Assembly: GCF_900102515.1 (NCBI RefSeq)
Contig: NZ_FMVS01000006.1
Coordinates: 25,845-89,844 of the forward strand
DNA: 64,000 nt
From: Butyrivibrio sp. INlla14
Lineage (GTDB): Bacteria > Bacillota > Clostridia > Lachnospirales > Lachnospiraceae
Reading direction: 5' to 3'
Shown: piece by piece, positions 8,963 to 16,356 of the stretch
Layout of the letters: each line of letters begins with the position of its first letter
Position numbering within the stretch: position 1 is the stretch's first letter
Made by a program: the position numbers and the translations under genes
The notes under the pieces: model-generated
Seen by the model: only the letters and a program-made list of their open reading frames with translations
What the model was told of the DNA's origin: nothing
Database searches by the model: none

Positions 8963-9112
8963 GTACCAGTAGATATGCAAGGTCAGATAATTAATTAAAA
9001 CGAAATAGTATTTATATTTATTTAATTTTACACACACTTCCCTATGCATTAGAATTAATTGAGAGGTATTTGGTTTTCCTTATCATTTAATAACTAGGAG
9101 GGAAGTGCATTC

Positions 9113-9898
9113 ATGGAATACGATTACGAGTGGTTTAAAAAGGGTGTCTATGACCTTACCAAGATTGATCTTAATGCTTATAAAGAAAAACAGATGAAAA
9201 GAAGAATCGATACCCTTATCGGTAAGTATGAAGTTAAGGGCTATGACGGGTTCCTTGCTCTTATCAAAAAAGACAGAGAAGCCCTGGATTCTTTTGTAAC
9301 ATACCTTACCATCAATGTATCTGAGTTCTTCCGAAATATGGATCAGTGGAACCTTATGGATAAAGAGATGGTTCCTGAGCTTATGAATAAGTTTGGCAAG
9401 AACCTTAAGATCTGGAGTGCAGCCTGCTCTACAGGTGACGAGCCTTATACTATTGTTATGATGCTCTCCAAGCATATGCCACTCAATCAGATCAATGTCT
9501 ATGCTACAGACCTTGACGCTGTGGTTCTGGCCAAGGCTAAGGCTGCTATATATGATAAAAAAGAGATTGCCAATACTCCTGAGGAGTTTAAAAAGAAATA
9601 CTTTACAGAGACTCCCGATGGCAAGATGAAGGTATCCAGCGAGATCACATCCCGCGTTACTTTCAAGCAGGCTGATCTTTTAAGAGATCCTTATCCAAAG
9701 GATTGCCACCTTATTGTATGTCGTAACGTTCTTATTTACTTCACTGAGGAAGCTAAGGATGACATCTTCAGAAAGTATTATGCAAACCTTGTTCCCGGCG
9801 GTATCCTCTTTATCGGAAGTACAGAACAGATCGTCAATTACAAGGATATAGGCTTTGTTCGTAAGAATTCCTTCTACTACGAGAAGCCTAAGGGATAA
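9113..9898 (+). CDS. cheR: Chemotaxis protein methyltransferase CheR
   Basis: S-adenosylmethionine-dependent methylation of glutamates on chemoreceptors. The 261-residue protein has the CheR N-terminal helical domain (about 1-75, DLNAYKEKQMKRRIDTLI) and the methyltransferase domain with the SAM motif LKIWSAACSTGDEPYTI (about 103-119), LNQINVYATDLDAVVLAKA, and HLIVCRNVLIYF (about 201-212). RBS AGGAGGGA is at 9097-9104. It stands alone, with terminators before and after and no che or receptor gene near, so the rest of the chemotaxis set must lie elsewhere. Confidence 0.94.
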   Translation: MEYDYEWFKKGVYDLTKIDLNAYKEKQMKRRIDTLIGKYEVKGYDGFLALIKKDREALDSFVTYLTINVSEFFRNMDQWNLMDKEMVPELMNKFGKNLKIWSAACSTGDEPYTIVMMLSKHMPLNQINVYATDLDAVVLAKAKAAIYDKKEIANTPEEFKKKYFTETPDGKMKVSSEITSRVTFKQADLLRDPYPKDCHLIVCRNVLIYFTEEAKDDIFRKYYANLVPGGILFIGSTEQIVNYKDIGFVRKNSFYYEKPKG

Positions 9899-9943
9899 AT
9901 AAGTTTAGAGCAAAAAACATATTTTGCAAAAGTAGAAAAATAT

Positions 9944-9990
9944 AAGCTGCGAAAATGCGTTAATTAACGTATATTTCGCAGCTTTAATTT
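9944..9990 (+). terminator. Terminator-like palindrome after cheR
   Basis: A long stem (AAGCTGCGAAA 9944-9954 with TTTCGCAGCTT 9974-9984) encloses an inner CGTTAATTAACG palindrome and is followed by TTAATTTT. It is A/T-flanked on both sides and could work in either direction. Confidence 0.75.
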
Positions 9991-10015
9991 TATACAATTA
10001 TTTCAACATAAACAA

Positions 10016-10043
10016 AGTGATAACAAAGTATTCAGTTATCACT
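10016..10043 (+). promoter_or_regulatory. Inverted repeat upstream of the small membrane protein gene
   Basis: AGTGATAAC (10016-10024) and GTTATCACT (10035-10043) form perfect 9-bp arms with a 10-bp spacer, about 50 nt before the start codon at 10093. The symmetry suggests a dimeric repressor site, though a weak hairpin in the leader is also possible. No T-run follows. Confidence 0.5.
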
Positions 10044-10092
10044 GTCAGGCAACTGATGACATATTGTTTTTCTTGAAAGGAAGGTGAGTGTT

Positions 10093-10305
10093 ATGTTGTC
10101 ACTGCTATTTATTATTTTATTCTTTGCTGTTTTCGGAAAAATGGTTAGTTTTGCATTTAAAGCTACCTGGAGCATCTTTAAGGTTGTTATGTATCTGGTG
10201 TTCCTTCCAATGATCATTATTGGATTTGTGATCGGCGGATTTATATATATAGCAATTCCGATACTTATCATAATTGGAATTGCAAGCTTATTTGCAAAAG
10301 CGTGA
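10093..10305 (+). CDS. Small two-helix membrane protein of unknown function
   Basis: A 70-residue hydrophobic protein. Two membrane segments are visible (about 3-16 and 31-66, the latter very Ile-rich with a Gly-Gly turn), separated by a short polar stretch with KATWSIFK. ATG 10093 is preferred to the in-frame GTG at 10084 because AAGGAAGG at 10077-10084 is then 8 nt away. It lies 28 nt before the UBA/DUF4342 gene and probably shares its transcript. No family can be named with confidence. Confidence 0.7.
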   Translation: MLSLLFIILFFAVFGKMVSFAFKATWSIFKVVMYLVFLPMIIIGFVIGGFIYIAIPILIIIGIASLFAKA

Positions 10306-10333
10306 CTATGTAAATTGAAAGGAGAACAAAGGT

Positions 10334-10723
10334 ATGAATATTACATTGGAAGCTGTTGAAAAGGTAATGGAAGAAACAGGTGTTGATTACAAGGTTGCAA
10401 AAGAGGCTCTTCTTAAAACGGATGGAGACGTTGAAGCTGCAATAAAGAGCATTCAGCCAAACACTAATGACATAAGTGATGATATCAAGGCTCTTATTGA
10501 TAAGCTTAAAAACAAAGTTGAAGAGGGCAACGTAGACAGAGTTCAGATCAAAAAAGGCGAGGAAGTAGTTTTTAGTGTTCCTGTCAACGTTGGAATCCTT
10601 GGAGGAATCCTGGGACTTGCTACCGCACCTTGGGCCCTCATCGCTGGTTCCGTAGCAGCATTTGGTCTTGGCTGCAAACTCGAAGTAGTCAAAAAAGACG
10701 GAACCACCGACGAAGTAAAATAA
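10334..10723 (+). CDS. DUF4342 protein with N-terminal UBA-like domain
   Basis: 129 residues. Residues about 3-42 form a UBA/NAC-type three-helix domain (LEAVEKVMEETGVDYKVAKEALLKTDGDVEAAIKSI). The second half (about 50-125) matches DUF4342: a charged segment, KKGEEVVFSVPVNVGILGGILGLATAPWALIAGSVAAFGLGC, then a charged tail. The glycine/alanine-rich hydrophobic stretch could associate with membrane. Function is unknown. With the small membrane protein upstream it forms a two-gene unit ending at the 10744 hairpin. The good RBS (AAAGGAGAA) supports the start. Confidence 0.85.
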   Translation: MNITLEAVEKVMEETGVDYKVAKEALLKTDGDVEAAIKSIQPNTNDISDDIKALIDKLKNKVEEGNVDRVQIKKGEEVVFSVPVNVGILGGILGLATAPWALIAGSVAAFGLGCKLEVVKKDGTTDEVK

Positions 10724-10743
10724 CCAACATCCCCCACCAAAAC

Positions 10744-10795
10744 AGTGCACCCGTTCCTCCTTGTAAGCGGGTGCACTCATTCTAAAAGTTTTTTT
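10744..10795 (+). terminator. Hairpin plus delayed T-run after the DUF4342 gene
   Basis: A perfect 10-bp stem, AGTGCACCCG (10744-10753) with CGGGTGCACT (10768-10777), is followed 12 nt later by seven T (10789-10795). The T-run is farther from the stem than usual. This hairpin overlaps the left outer end of the large palindrome, so it may belong to that element and only serve as a terminator in passing. Confidence 0.6.
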
Positions 10796-10858
10796 CGTCG
10801 GCTTCAGTTCGGGTATTCATGGACTTCTGGAAGAGGCATAAGAATTCTACGGTTCAAA

Positions 10859-10885
10859 ACTCGCGCCAGGGCAGCGCTTGCGAGT
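10859..10885. other. Local hairpin A in the left arm of the palindrome
   Basis: ACTCGC (10859-10864) pairs with GCGAGT (10880-10885) around a loop holding GCCAGGGCAGC. The matching place in the right arm, read on the minus strand (11272-11245), has TGAG/CTCA around GCGCCAAGGGGCAGC. The loop is kept while the stem sequence differs but still pairs. Confidence 0.6.
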
Positions 10886-11017
10886 CGTCCAGTTTCCTAT
10901 GCGAGTCTTATCTGGCAAATGCGATTTTCTAATGTTTCCACAGCAGTTTTTCCCGCGCATGCGAAGCGTTGTCTGAAGCAGGACGGAATATATTTAATTT
11001 CATAAGAAAATGCCATT

Positions 11018-11032
11018 TGGCGCATGGCGCCA
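11018..11032. other. Local hairpin B, left copy
   Basis: TGGCGC-ATG-GCGCCA is a 6-bp stem with a 3-nt loop. The right arm has GCCCGC-ATC-GCGGGC at 11098-11112 in the matching position: same stem and loop length, different sequence. This is what compensatory change would produce. Confidence 0.65.
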
Positions 11033-11097
11033 TAAAGAAATGAGGCATCAATTTCTCTAAGCTTGCTTGAGAGAATTGATGCCTCATTTCTTGTAAC

Positions 11098-11112
11098 GCC
11101 CGCATCGCGGGC
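11098..11112. other. Local hairpin B, right copy
   Basis: GCCCGC-ATC-GCGGGC is a perfect 6-bp stem with a 3-nt loop. It sits at the position equivalent to the hairpin at 11018-11032 in the other arm and is flanked by the shared ATGGCATTTTCT and GAAATGAGGC blocks. Confidence 0.65.
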
Positions 11113-11399
11113 TATGGCATTTTCTGTTGTAATATTGCTCACCGTCCTGCAAGTTTACGCTGCAGCATGCGCATTGAAAGAAAAACTGCGGAAACATCTA
11201 AGAAAATCTGCATTTGTCAGTGACGAGCACTACGGGAACTGGCGTGAGTAAAAAGCTGCCCCTTGGCGCTCAGACATGTTGAACCGAAGCAGAATTCTTA
11301 TGACCTTCCAGGAGCCTCATGAATTCCCCCTCCTTACACAGACGAAAAAAACTTTTATGAATATCGTTTCCCGCTTACTCGGAGGAACATAAACTACAT

Positions 11400-11426
11400 T
11401 TGACACAATTTACAAATCAGTATAAA
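11400..11426 (+). promoter_or_regulatory. Possible promoter of the rhodanese-TtcA-like gene
   Basis: TTGACA at 11400-11405 and TATAAA at 11421-11426, with a short 15-bp spacer (17 bp if TAAATT at 11423 is used). It lies directly after the right end of the large palindrome and about 50 nt before the start codon. Confidence 0.5.
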
Positions 11427-11473
11427 TTATTGGAGTTAATGTAATGAGTTGGATTTTGTGATAGGAATGCGAT

Positions 11474-12616
11474 ATGAATGAGATATCAGTTACGAAATTA
11501 AATAAGATGCCCAGAGAATCTTATGTGCTTGTAGATGTTCGCAGTGAGAGTCTTGCGGATTATGGTATGATGCCAGGTGCTATCTGGGTTAGTGCAGAGG
11601 ATATTGAAAAGGGCAATATAGAAAAGATTGAGAATATCCCTGCTGATAAGAAGATAGTTTTTTACTGCCAGATAGGCCAGAAATCTCAGGAAATATGTGG
11701 CCTTCCATGCTTTGAGGGCAGGGACTGCTATAGCCTTAAGGGCGGATATATGGAATACCTCCAGGATGAGCTTTCAAGGAGCGAAGCTGGAGCTAAGCAG
11801 GAAAAAGCAGAGGAGAGCATACGCAAGAAATTCCACAAGCAGCTCTTTTCCCCATTTGCCAAGGCATGTAAGACTTACAAGCTGATAAATGAAGGTGATC
11901 ATATAGCTGTGTGCATCTCAGGCGGCAAGGACTCTATGCTGATGGCCAAGCTCTTTCAGGAAATCCAGAAGCACAGACAGGTCAAGTTTGACGTGACTTT
12001 CCTTGTAATGGACCCTGGCTACAATAAGGAGAACAGAGCCCTCATTGAGAGCAATGCCAAGGCTCTTGGAATCCCGGTTACAATTTTTGAGAGCACCATT
12101 TTTGATACAGTTGATACTATCGAAAAGAGCCCATGCTATCTTTGTGCCAGAATGAGACGCGGATATTTATATAGCAAGGCTAAAGAGCTGGGATGTAACA
12201 AGATTGCTCTTGGTCACCACTACGACGATGTTATCGAGACTATCCTTATGGGAATGCTCTATGGCGGCCAGGTTCAGACTATGATGCCCAAGCTTCACAG
12301 CACTAACTTTGAGGGCATGGAACTTATCAGACCTATGTACTTTATAAGAGAAGCTGACATATGCGCCTGGAGAGACTATAACGAACTACATTTCCTTCAG
12401 TGTGCATGTCACTTTACAGAGACCTGCTCAACCTGTCATACTGATGGAACTACAGCATCCAAGCGTCTTGAGACCAAGCACCTTATAGCAGCTATGAAGA
12501 AGGATAATCCTTTTGTAGAGGCTAACATCTTTAAGAGTGTTGAGAACGTAAGCCTCAATACAATTATTGCTTACAAAAAAGATGGAGTTAAGCATCATTT
12601 CCTTGATGAGTATTGA
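11474..12616 (+). CDS. Rhodanese domain fused to TtcA-like PP-loop tRNA thiolation enzyme
   Basis: A 380-residue two-domain protein. Residues 1-100 form a rhodanese domain with the likely persulfide cysteine Cys65 (FYCQIGQKS). A charged helix links it to a PP-loop ATPase of the TtcA/TtuA group: SGGKDS at 149-154, the CxxC pair Cys221/Cys224 (CYLCARMRRGYLY), GHHYDDVIET near 247-256, and further cysteines in CACHFTETCSTCHTDG. TtcA enzymes make 2-thiocytidine in tRNA using an Fe-S cluster; the fused rhodanese could supply the sulfur. The exact modified base is inferred. The gene is single, with a convergent terminator behind it. Confidence 0.85.
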   Translation: MNEISVTKLNKMPRESYVLVDVRSESLADYGMMPGAIWVSAEDIEKGNIEKIENIPADKKIVFYCQIGQKSQEICGLPCFEGRDCYSLKGGYMEYLQDELSRSEAGAKQEKAEESIRKKFHKQLFSPFAKACKTYKLINEGDHIAVCISGGKDSMLMAKLFQEIQKHRQVKFDVTFLVMDPGYNKENRALIESNAKALGIPVTIFESTIFDTVDTIEKSPCYLCARMRRGYLYSKAKELGCNKIALGHHYDDVIETILMGMLYGGQVQTMMPKLHSTNFEGMELIRPMYFIREADICAWRDYNELHFLQCACHFTETCSTCHTDGTTASKRLETKHLIAAMKKDNPFVEANIFKSVENVSLNTIIAYKKDGVKHHFLDEY

Positions 12617-12633
12617 ATATATTGTGATGAAAA

Positions 12634-12660
12634 AGAGTCCTGCCTTTTGGTCAGGACTCT
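12634..12660. terminator. Bidirectional terminator overlapping the 3' end of the YprB-type gene
   Basis: AGAGTCCTG (12634-12642) pairs with CAGGACTCT (12652-12660). It lies between two convergent genes, and the right arm contains the last codons and stop of the minus-strand gene (stop at 12651-12653). T-rich tracts are short on the plus side and present as TTTTTCATC on the minus side. Confidence 0.75.
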
Positions 12661-13838
12661 CCTAGTATATGGCCTATTACATGAGATGCGTATAAACTCA
12701 TGGCAAACCGGCTCTTTTTCATATTGTCATTAAGGTCAAAGAAAAAGCGATTGTCTTTGTAGTCTTCCTTGAAAAATGGAGCAAAAACAAGATCCCACTC
12801 CAGCAGATACTGGCCTTCCTTTTTGGTATAGCAGTTCTCGGGAGTTGCTTTTTCGCGGAAAGACTTATCTACAAATTCAGCAATAGACTTGTGGATTGCC
12901 ATATCTTCTTTTGGCAGATAATAGTAATCTCTGTAATTTGAATAGTAGTACTTAAGCTCGGTTTCGTATAGAGGAACCCGAAGAGTAGCTTCTTTTCCCA
13001 CAATCTTAAAAAAGCATCCGTCAAGATTTCCTGAAAGAGATGAAGGAAGCTCAAAAGGAAGCGCCAGCTTCATAAAGACTTCCTGCTTGCTGGAACCGTC
13101 CAGATCCTTGTAGTAATTGGCCTGAACCTTCTTGGCCCTGACTGGAAGCTCATAGTCATAGGCATTGTCATCTATTTCCGCATCGGTTCTTATAGAAACC
13201 TCAGGCATGTTTTCAAACAGGTGAAAGAACTCCAGATACCGCAGCATTGGCAAAAGTCCAAACATTCCCTTAACATCCTCAAAATTATGAAGCAAAAGGA
13301 GTTTAAGCTTCTCAGGGTCCTTGCTCTCGGTAAAGTCCTTGTACACCGGGATCAGCTTGCCTCCGTCGTATTTGTCCTCTCTGTCAATCCCAAGGTATAG
13401 CTCTATGGTTTTTTGTTTACAGTCAGGAAGCCCTAATTGGAGCTTGAAGGGAGATATCTTTTTATACAGGTCAAAAGATTCTATGCCTTCAAAGGGATCC
13501 TTAAGGCCATAGAGAGTACATCTTGCCTGAATAAAGGGAATATCAAAACGATTACCGTTAAAGTGTATAAGATACTTAAAATCCTTAATAAGATCAGAAA
13601 AACTATCAAGGATTTCTTTTTCGTGATCTTTGTTCTCGGCCATGAACTGGGCTATATGCCAGGTATGACCCTGATAGTAGGAAACTCCGATAAGATAGAC
13701 CTCCGCTGTCTTGGGAGATAAGCCGCATGTCTTTATGTCGAAAAAAAGAATCTCAGAAAGATTGCAGCCAAAGAGCTTATCCAATGAGTTTGCTATATCA
13801 TTTTCTGGAAGTGAAAATTCTTCGCTGGTCCTTATCAT
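12651..13838 (-). CDS. YprB-type ribonuclease H-like (DEDD exonuclease fold) protein
   Basis: 395 residues. The N-terminal two thirds show a DEDD/RNase H-like exonuclease fold: LFFDIKTCGLSPKTAEVYLIGVSYY (about 32-56) carries the first acidic site, IHFNGNRFDIPFIQARCTLYGL (about 91-112) the second, and HNFEDVKGMFGLLPML (about 184-199) the third. This matches YprB-family RNase H-like proteins of Firmicutes. The C-terminal part is unique and unassigned. Cellular role is unknown; nucleic-acid 3' end processing is the family expectation. It is convergent with the TtcA-like gene and divergent from rnfC. Confidence 0.8.
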   Translation of the reverse strand: MIRTSEEFSLPENDIANSLDKLFGCNLSEILFFDIKTCGLSPKTAEVYLIGVSYYQGHTWHIAQFMAENKDHEKEILDSFSDLIKDFKYLIHFNGNRFDIPFIQARCTLYGLKDPFEGIESFDLYKKISPFKLQLGLPDCKQKTIELYLGIDREDKYDGGKLIPVYKDFTESKDPEKLKLLLLHNFEDVKGMFGLLPMLRYLEFFHLFENMPEVSIRTDAEIDDNAYDYELPVRAKKVQANYYKDLDGSSKQEVFMKLALPFELPSSLSGNLDGCFFKIVGKEATLRVPLYETELKYYYSNYRDYYYLPKEDMAIHKSIAEFVDKSFREKATPENCYTKKEGQYLLEWDLVFAPFFKEDYKDNRFFFDLNDNMKKSRFAMSLYASHVIGHILGES

Positions 13839-13921
13839 GTAGTTTTATAACCCTCCCCAATACTCTTTCACCCAATATTGCATTGAATAGATTTATTATA
13901 TCAAATAATATTCTGAAAAAA

Positions 13922-13969
13922 TCTACATTTTTGTATGTATTTATTTACAAATATACGATAAAATGTAGA
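13922..13969 (+). promoter_or_regulatory. Inverted repeat upstream of the rnf promoter
   Basis: TCTACATTTT (13922-13931) and AAAATGTAGA (13960-13969) are perfect 10-bp arms separated by 28 A/T-rich bases. They sit just upstream of the putative -35 box of the rnf operon, a place for an activator or a looping repressor. This is a sequence observation only. Confidence 0.4.
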
Positions 13970-13972
13970 ATT

Positions 13973-14000
13973 TTTGCATAAAAATAGCTATACTTATAGT
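13973..14000 (+). promoter_or_regulatory. Possible promoter of the rnf operon
   Basis: TTTGCA at 13973-13978 and TATAGT at 13995-14000 with a 16-bp spacer, about 70 nt before rnfC. The nearby TATACT is an alternative -10 box. Confidence 0.5.
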
Positions 14001-14014
14001 GTTGGGGAACAGTT

Positions 14015-14034
14015 TCTCAAAAGGTCTTTTGAGA
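14015..14034 (+). promoter_or_regulatory. Operator-like inverted repeat in the rnf leader
   Basis: TCTCAAAAGGTCTTTTGAGA: two perfect 9-bp arms with a 2-bp centre, located just after the expected transcription start and 38 nt before rnfC. It could be a repressor site. It does not match the Rex redox-sensor consensus. Confidence 0.5.
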
Positions 14035-14071
14035 TAAGTTTTCAAATAATAAATTGAAAGAAGGGTAGGAA

Positions 14072-15388
14072 ATGGCTAGAGGTACGTTCGCGGGCGGTAT
14101 CCATCCATATGAAGGCAAGGAATTGTCTAAGGATAAGCCCATAAAATCAGTGCTACCAAAAGGGGATTTAGTTTATCCTTTGTCTCAGCACATCGGAGCA
14201 CCGGCTAAAGCGATTGTTGCAGTTGGTGATCACGTTCTTACCGGTCAGAAAATAGCGGAGGCTGGAGGATTTGTTTCTGCTAATATTTTCTCAACGGTAT
14301 CTGGAACTGTTAAGGCAATAGAAAAACGTCGCCTTACTACTGGCGCTATGTGCGACAGTATCATCGTCGAGAATGACGGCAAATATGAAGAAGTTGAGTT
14401 TAAGCCTCTCAAACCTTATGAGGAGATGACTCCGGAAGACAAGATTGCGGCTGTCCGCGAAGCAGGAGTTGTTGGTATGGGTGGAGCAGGCTTCCCGACT
14501 GCTGTTAAGTTTGCGCCTAAAGAGCCTGACAAGATTGATTATGTTATTGCGAATTGCTCTGAGTGTGAGCCATATCTGACCTCTGACTATAGACGTATGG
14601 TAGAAGAGCCAGAGCTTCTTCTTGAAGGTCTTAAGATTGCAGTCAGCATTTTCCCTAATGCAAGAGGAATACTTGCTATTGAGGATAACAAGCCTGATTG
14701 TATTGCCAAGTACAAAGAACTGACTAAGGATGAGGACAAGATAAGTGTCAAGGCTGTCAAGACCAAGTATCCTGAAGGTGCTGAGAGAATGCTTATCTAT
14801 GCCTGCACCGGAAGAGAGATCAATTCTTCAATGCTTCCTGCAGATGCAGGCTGTATCGTTGATAACGTTGATACACTCTGCGCAGTTGCAAGAGCGGTAA
14901 AAGAGGGACGACCCCTCATGGAGAGAATCGTAACTATCACCGGTGACTGTATTGCAGATCCTAGAAACTATAAAGTCAGGATTGGTACTAACTACAAGGA
15001 ACTTATTGAGGATGCTGGCGGTTTTGTTACTGAACCTGCCAAGATCATATCAGGCGGTCCTATGATGGGCTTTGCTATTTTTGATCTCGATGTTCCAACT
15101 ACCAAGACTGCATCAGCAATTACTGCATTTTCCAAGGATGCTGTTTCAGAGATGGAGCCTTCAGCCTGCATCAACTGTGCACGTTGCGTAGAGGTCTGCC
15201 CTGAAAGGCTTGTTCCAAAGAATCTTGCAGATGCTGTAGAACACAATAATGAACAGGCATTCCTCGATATGTACGGAATGGAATGTTGTGAGTGCGGATG
15301 CTGTAGCTATATCTGTCCTGCAAGACGTCAGCTTACACAGCTGATCAAGGGTATGAGAAAGATTCAGCTTGGCAAGAGGAAAAAGTGA
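14072..15388 (+). CDS. rnfC: Rnf complex subunit RnfC (NADH-binding, two 4Fe-4S clusters)
   Basis: Peripheral subunit of the Rnf ferredoxin:NAD+ oxidoreductase that couples electron flow to ion pumping. The 438-residue protein begins with the RnfC barrel-sandwich region (GGIHPYEGKELSKDKPI). The nucleotide/flavin-binding region has GVVGMGGAGFPTAVKF near residue 130, followed by an NCSECEPYLT segment. The C-terminal ferredoxin part has CINCARCVEVCP and CCECGCCSYICP, two [4Fe-4S] motifs. It is the short clostridial form without the long repetitive tail of E. coli RsxC. First gene of rnfCDGEAB; RBS upstream is modest. Confidence 0.95.
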   Translation: MARGTFAGGIHPYEGKELSKDKPIKSVLPKGDLVYPLSQHIGAPAKAIVAVGDHVLTGQKIAEAGGFVSANIFSTVSGTVKAIEKRRLTTGAMCDSIIVENDGKYEEVEFKPLKPYEEMTPEDKIAAVREAGVVGMGGAGFPTAVKFAPKEPDKIDYVIANCSECEPYLTSDYRRMVEEPELLLEGLKIAVSIFPNARGILAIEDNKPDCIAKYKELTKDEDKISVKAVKTKYPEGAERMLIYACTGREINSSMLPADAGCIVDNVDTLCAVARAVKEGRPLMERIVTITGDCIADPRNYKVRIGTNYKELIEDAGGFVTEPAKIISGGPMMGFAIFDLDVPTTKTASAITAFSKDAVSEMEPSACINCARCVEVCPERLVPKNLADAVEHNNEQAFLDMYGMECCECGCCSYICPARRQLTQLIKGMRKIQLGKRKK

Positions 15389-15405
15389 GGGGAGGATTAG
15401 CTTAA

Positions 15406-16356
15406 ATGAGTGAACTTAGAAAAGTGTCATCCAATCCACATGTAAGATCCAAGACTACAACATCTAATATCATGATGTGGGTGGTTATTGCCCTGCTCCC
15501 TGCAGCTGGCTTTGGTATCTACAACTTTGGCGTGGATGCACTAATTATTTTGTTATTATCAGTGGCTACCTGTGTGCTTTCAGAGTTTATCTATGAGAAG
15601 GCATTGCACAAACCAGTTACAATCGGCGATCTGTCTGCGGTTGTAACAGGTCTTTTACTGGGCCTTAACCTTCCATCTACAGTACCGTGGTGGATCCCGG
15701 TTTTAGGCGGTATATTTGCTATTATCCTGGTCAAGCAGCTTTTTGGCGGTCTTGGACAGAACTTTATGAACCCGGCTCTTGGCGGAAGGTGTTTCCTTGT
15801 TATTTCTTTCCCGGCTATCATGACTAATTTCATTACAGATACTTACACAGGTGCGACACCTCTTGCAAATCTTAAAAACGGTGTAGAAGTAAACGTAATG
15901 GACATGATCATTGGTAGGACAGGTGGTACCATTGGTGAGACATCAATGCTGTGCATAGCTATAGGTGCTATGATCCTGTTTGCAGTTGGAATCATTGATT
16001 ACGTGATCCCATTTACCTATATCATTACATTTGCGCTGTTTGTAGCTCTTTTTGGAGGCTATGGATTTAACTGGTCTTACATTTCCGCACATCTTGCTGG
16101 CGGCGGACTTATGCTTGGTGCCTTCTTTATGGCAACTGACTATGTTACATGCCCTATAACTCCAAAGGGAAGATTTATCTATGGCTTGATACTTGGTATT
16201 TTAACTGGTATTTTCCGAATTTTCGGAGCCAATGCAGAAGGTGTTTCCTATGCGATCATAATCACAAACCTTCTGGTTCCTCTTATTGAGAAATTTACCA
16301 TTCCTAGAGCCTTCGGTATCAAGAAATCTGCAAAAAAGGAGGCGAAAAGAGCATGA
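15406..16356 (+). CDS. rnfD: Rnf complex membrane subunit RnfD
   Basis: Integral membrane subunit carrying covalently bound FMN. The 316-residue protein has about nine to ten hydrophobic segments. The flavin attachment motif TGATPLA is present, with Thr151 the likely acceptor. Other family segments are GLNLPSTVPWWIPVLGG and ATDYVTCPITPKGR. The stop codon overlaps the rnfG start by 4 nt (ATGA), indicating coupling. Confidence 0.95.
   Translation: MSELRKVSSNPHVRSKTTTSNIMMWVVIALLPAAGFGIYNFGVDALIILLLSVATCVLSEFIYEKALHKPVTIGDLSAVVTGLLLGLNLPSTVPWWIPVLGGIFAIILVKQLFGGLGQNFMNPALGGRCFLVISFPAIMTNFITDTYTGATPLANLKNGVEVNVMDMIIGRTGGTIGETSMLCIAIGAMILFAVGIIDYVIPFTYIITFALFVALFGGYGFNWSYISAHLAGGGLMLGAFFMATDYVTCPITPKGRFIYGLILGILTGIFRIFGANAEGVSYAIIITNLLVPLIEKFTIPRAFGIKKSAKKEAKRA

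Larger units (their letters stand above)
10753..11388. repeat. Approximately 636-bp imperfect palindrome, gene-free, unknown structured element
   Basis: Two arms of about 305-320 bp are inverted copies of each other around a centre near 11060-11070. Matching blocks, left arm against complement of right arm: GTTCCTCCnnGTAAGCGGG (10753-10771 / 11370-11388); AAAAGTTTTTTTCGTC, perfect 16 bp (10784-10799 / 11341-11356); ATTCATG (10815-10821 / 11318-11324); CATAAGAATTCT and CGGTTCAA next to it; a GCGCCA..GGGCAGC block; GGAAACAT and AGAAAATC blocks; GAGGCATCAATT beside the centre (11042-11053 / 11073-11084). Small indels of 1-3 bp separate blocks, so the arms are not conserved as protein. Each arm has its own small hairpins at matching places, with different but still complementary stems. 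No real gene is seen inside. It could be two inverted copies of a structured RNA element, or a non-autonomous mobile element with very long inverted repeats. Confidence 0.85.

Noticed and set aside
10897..11251. Two open frames in opposite directions (minus 10897-11142, plus 11063-11251) inside the large palindrome, with a shared IDASFL start
   Set aside because: They run outward from the palindrome centre and look alike only because the arms are copies. Single-base indels destroy the shared frame after a few codons, and there is no good RBS. Not coding.
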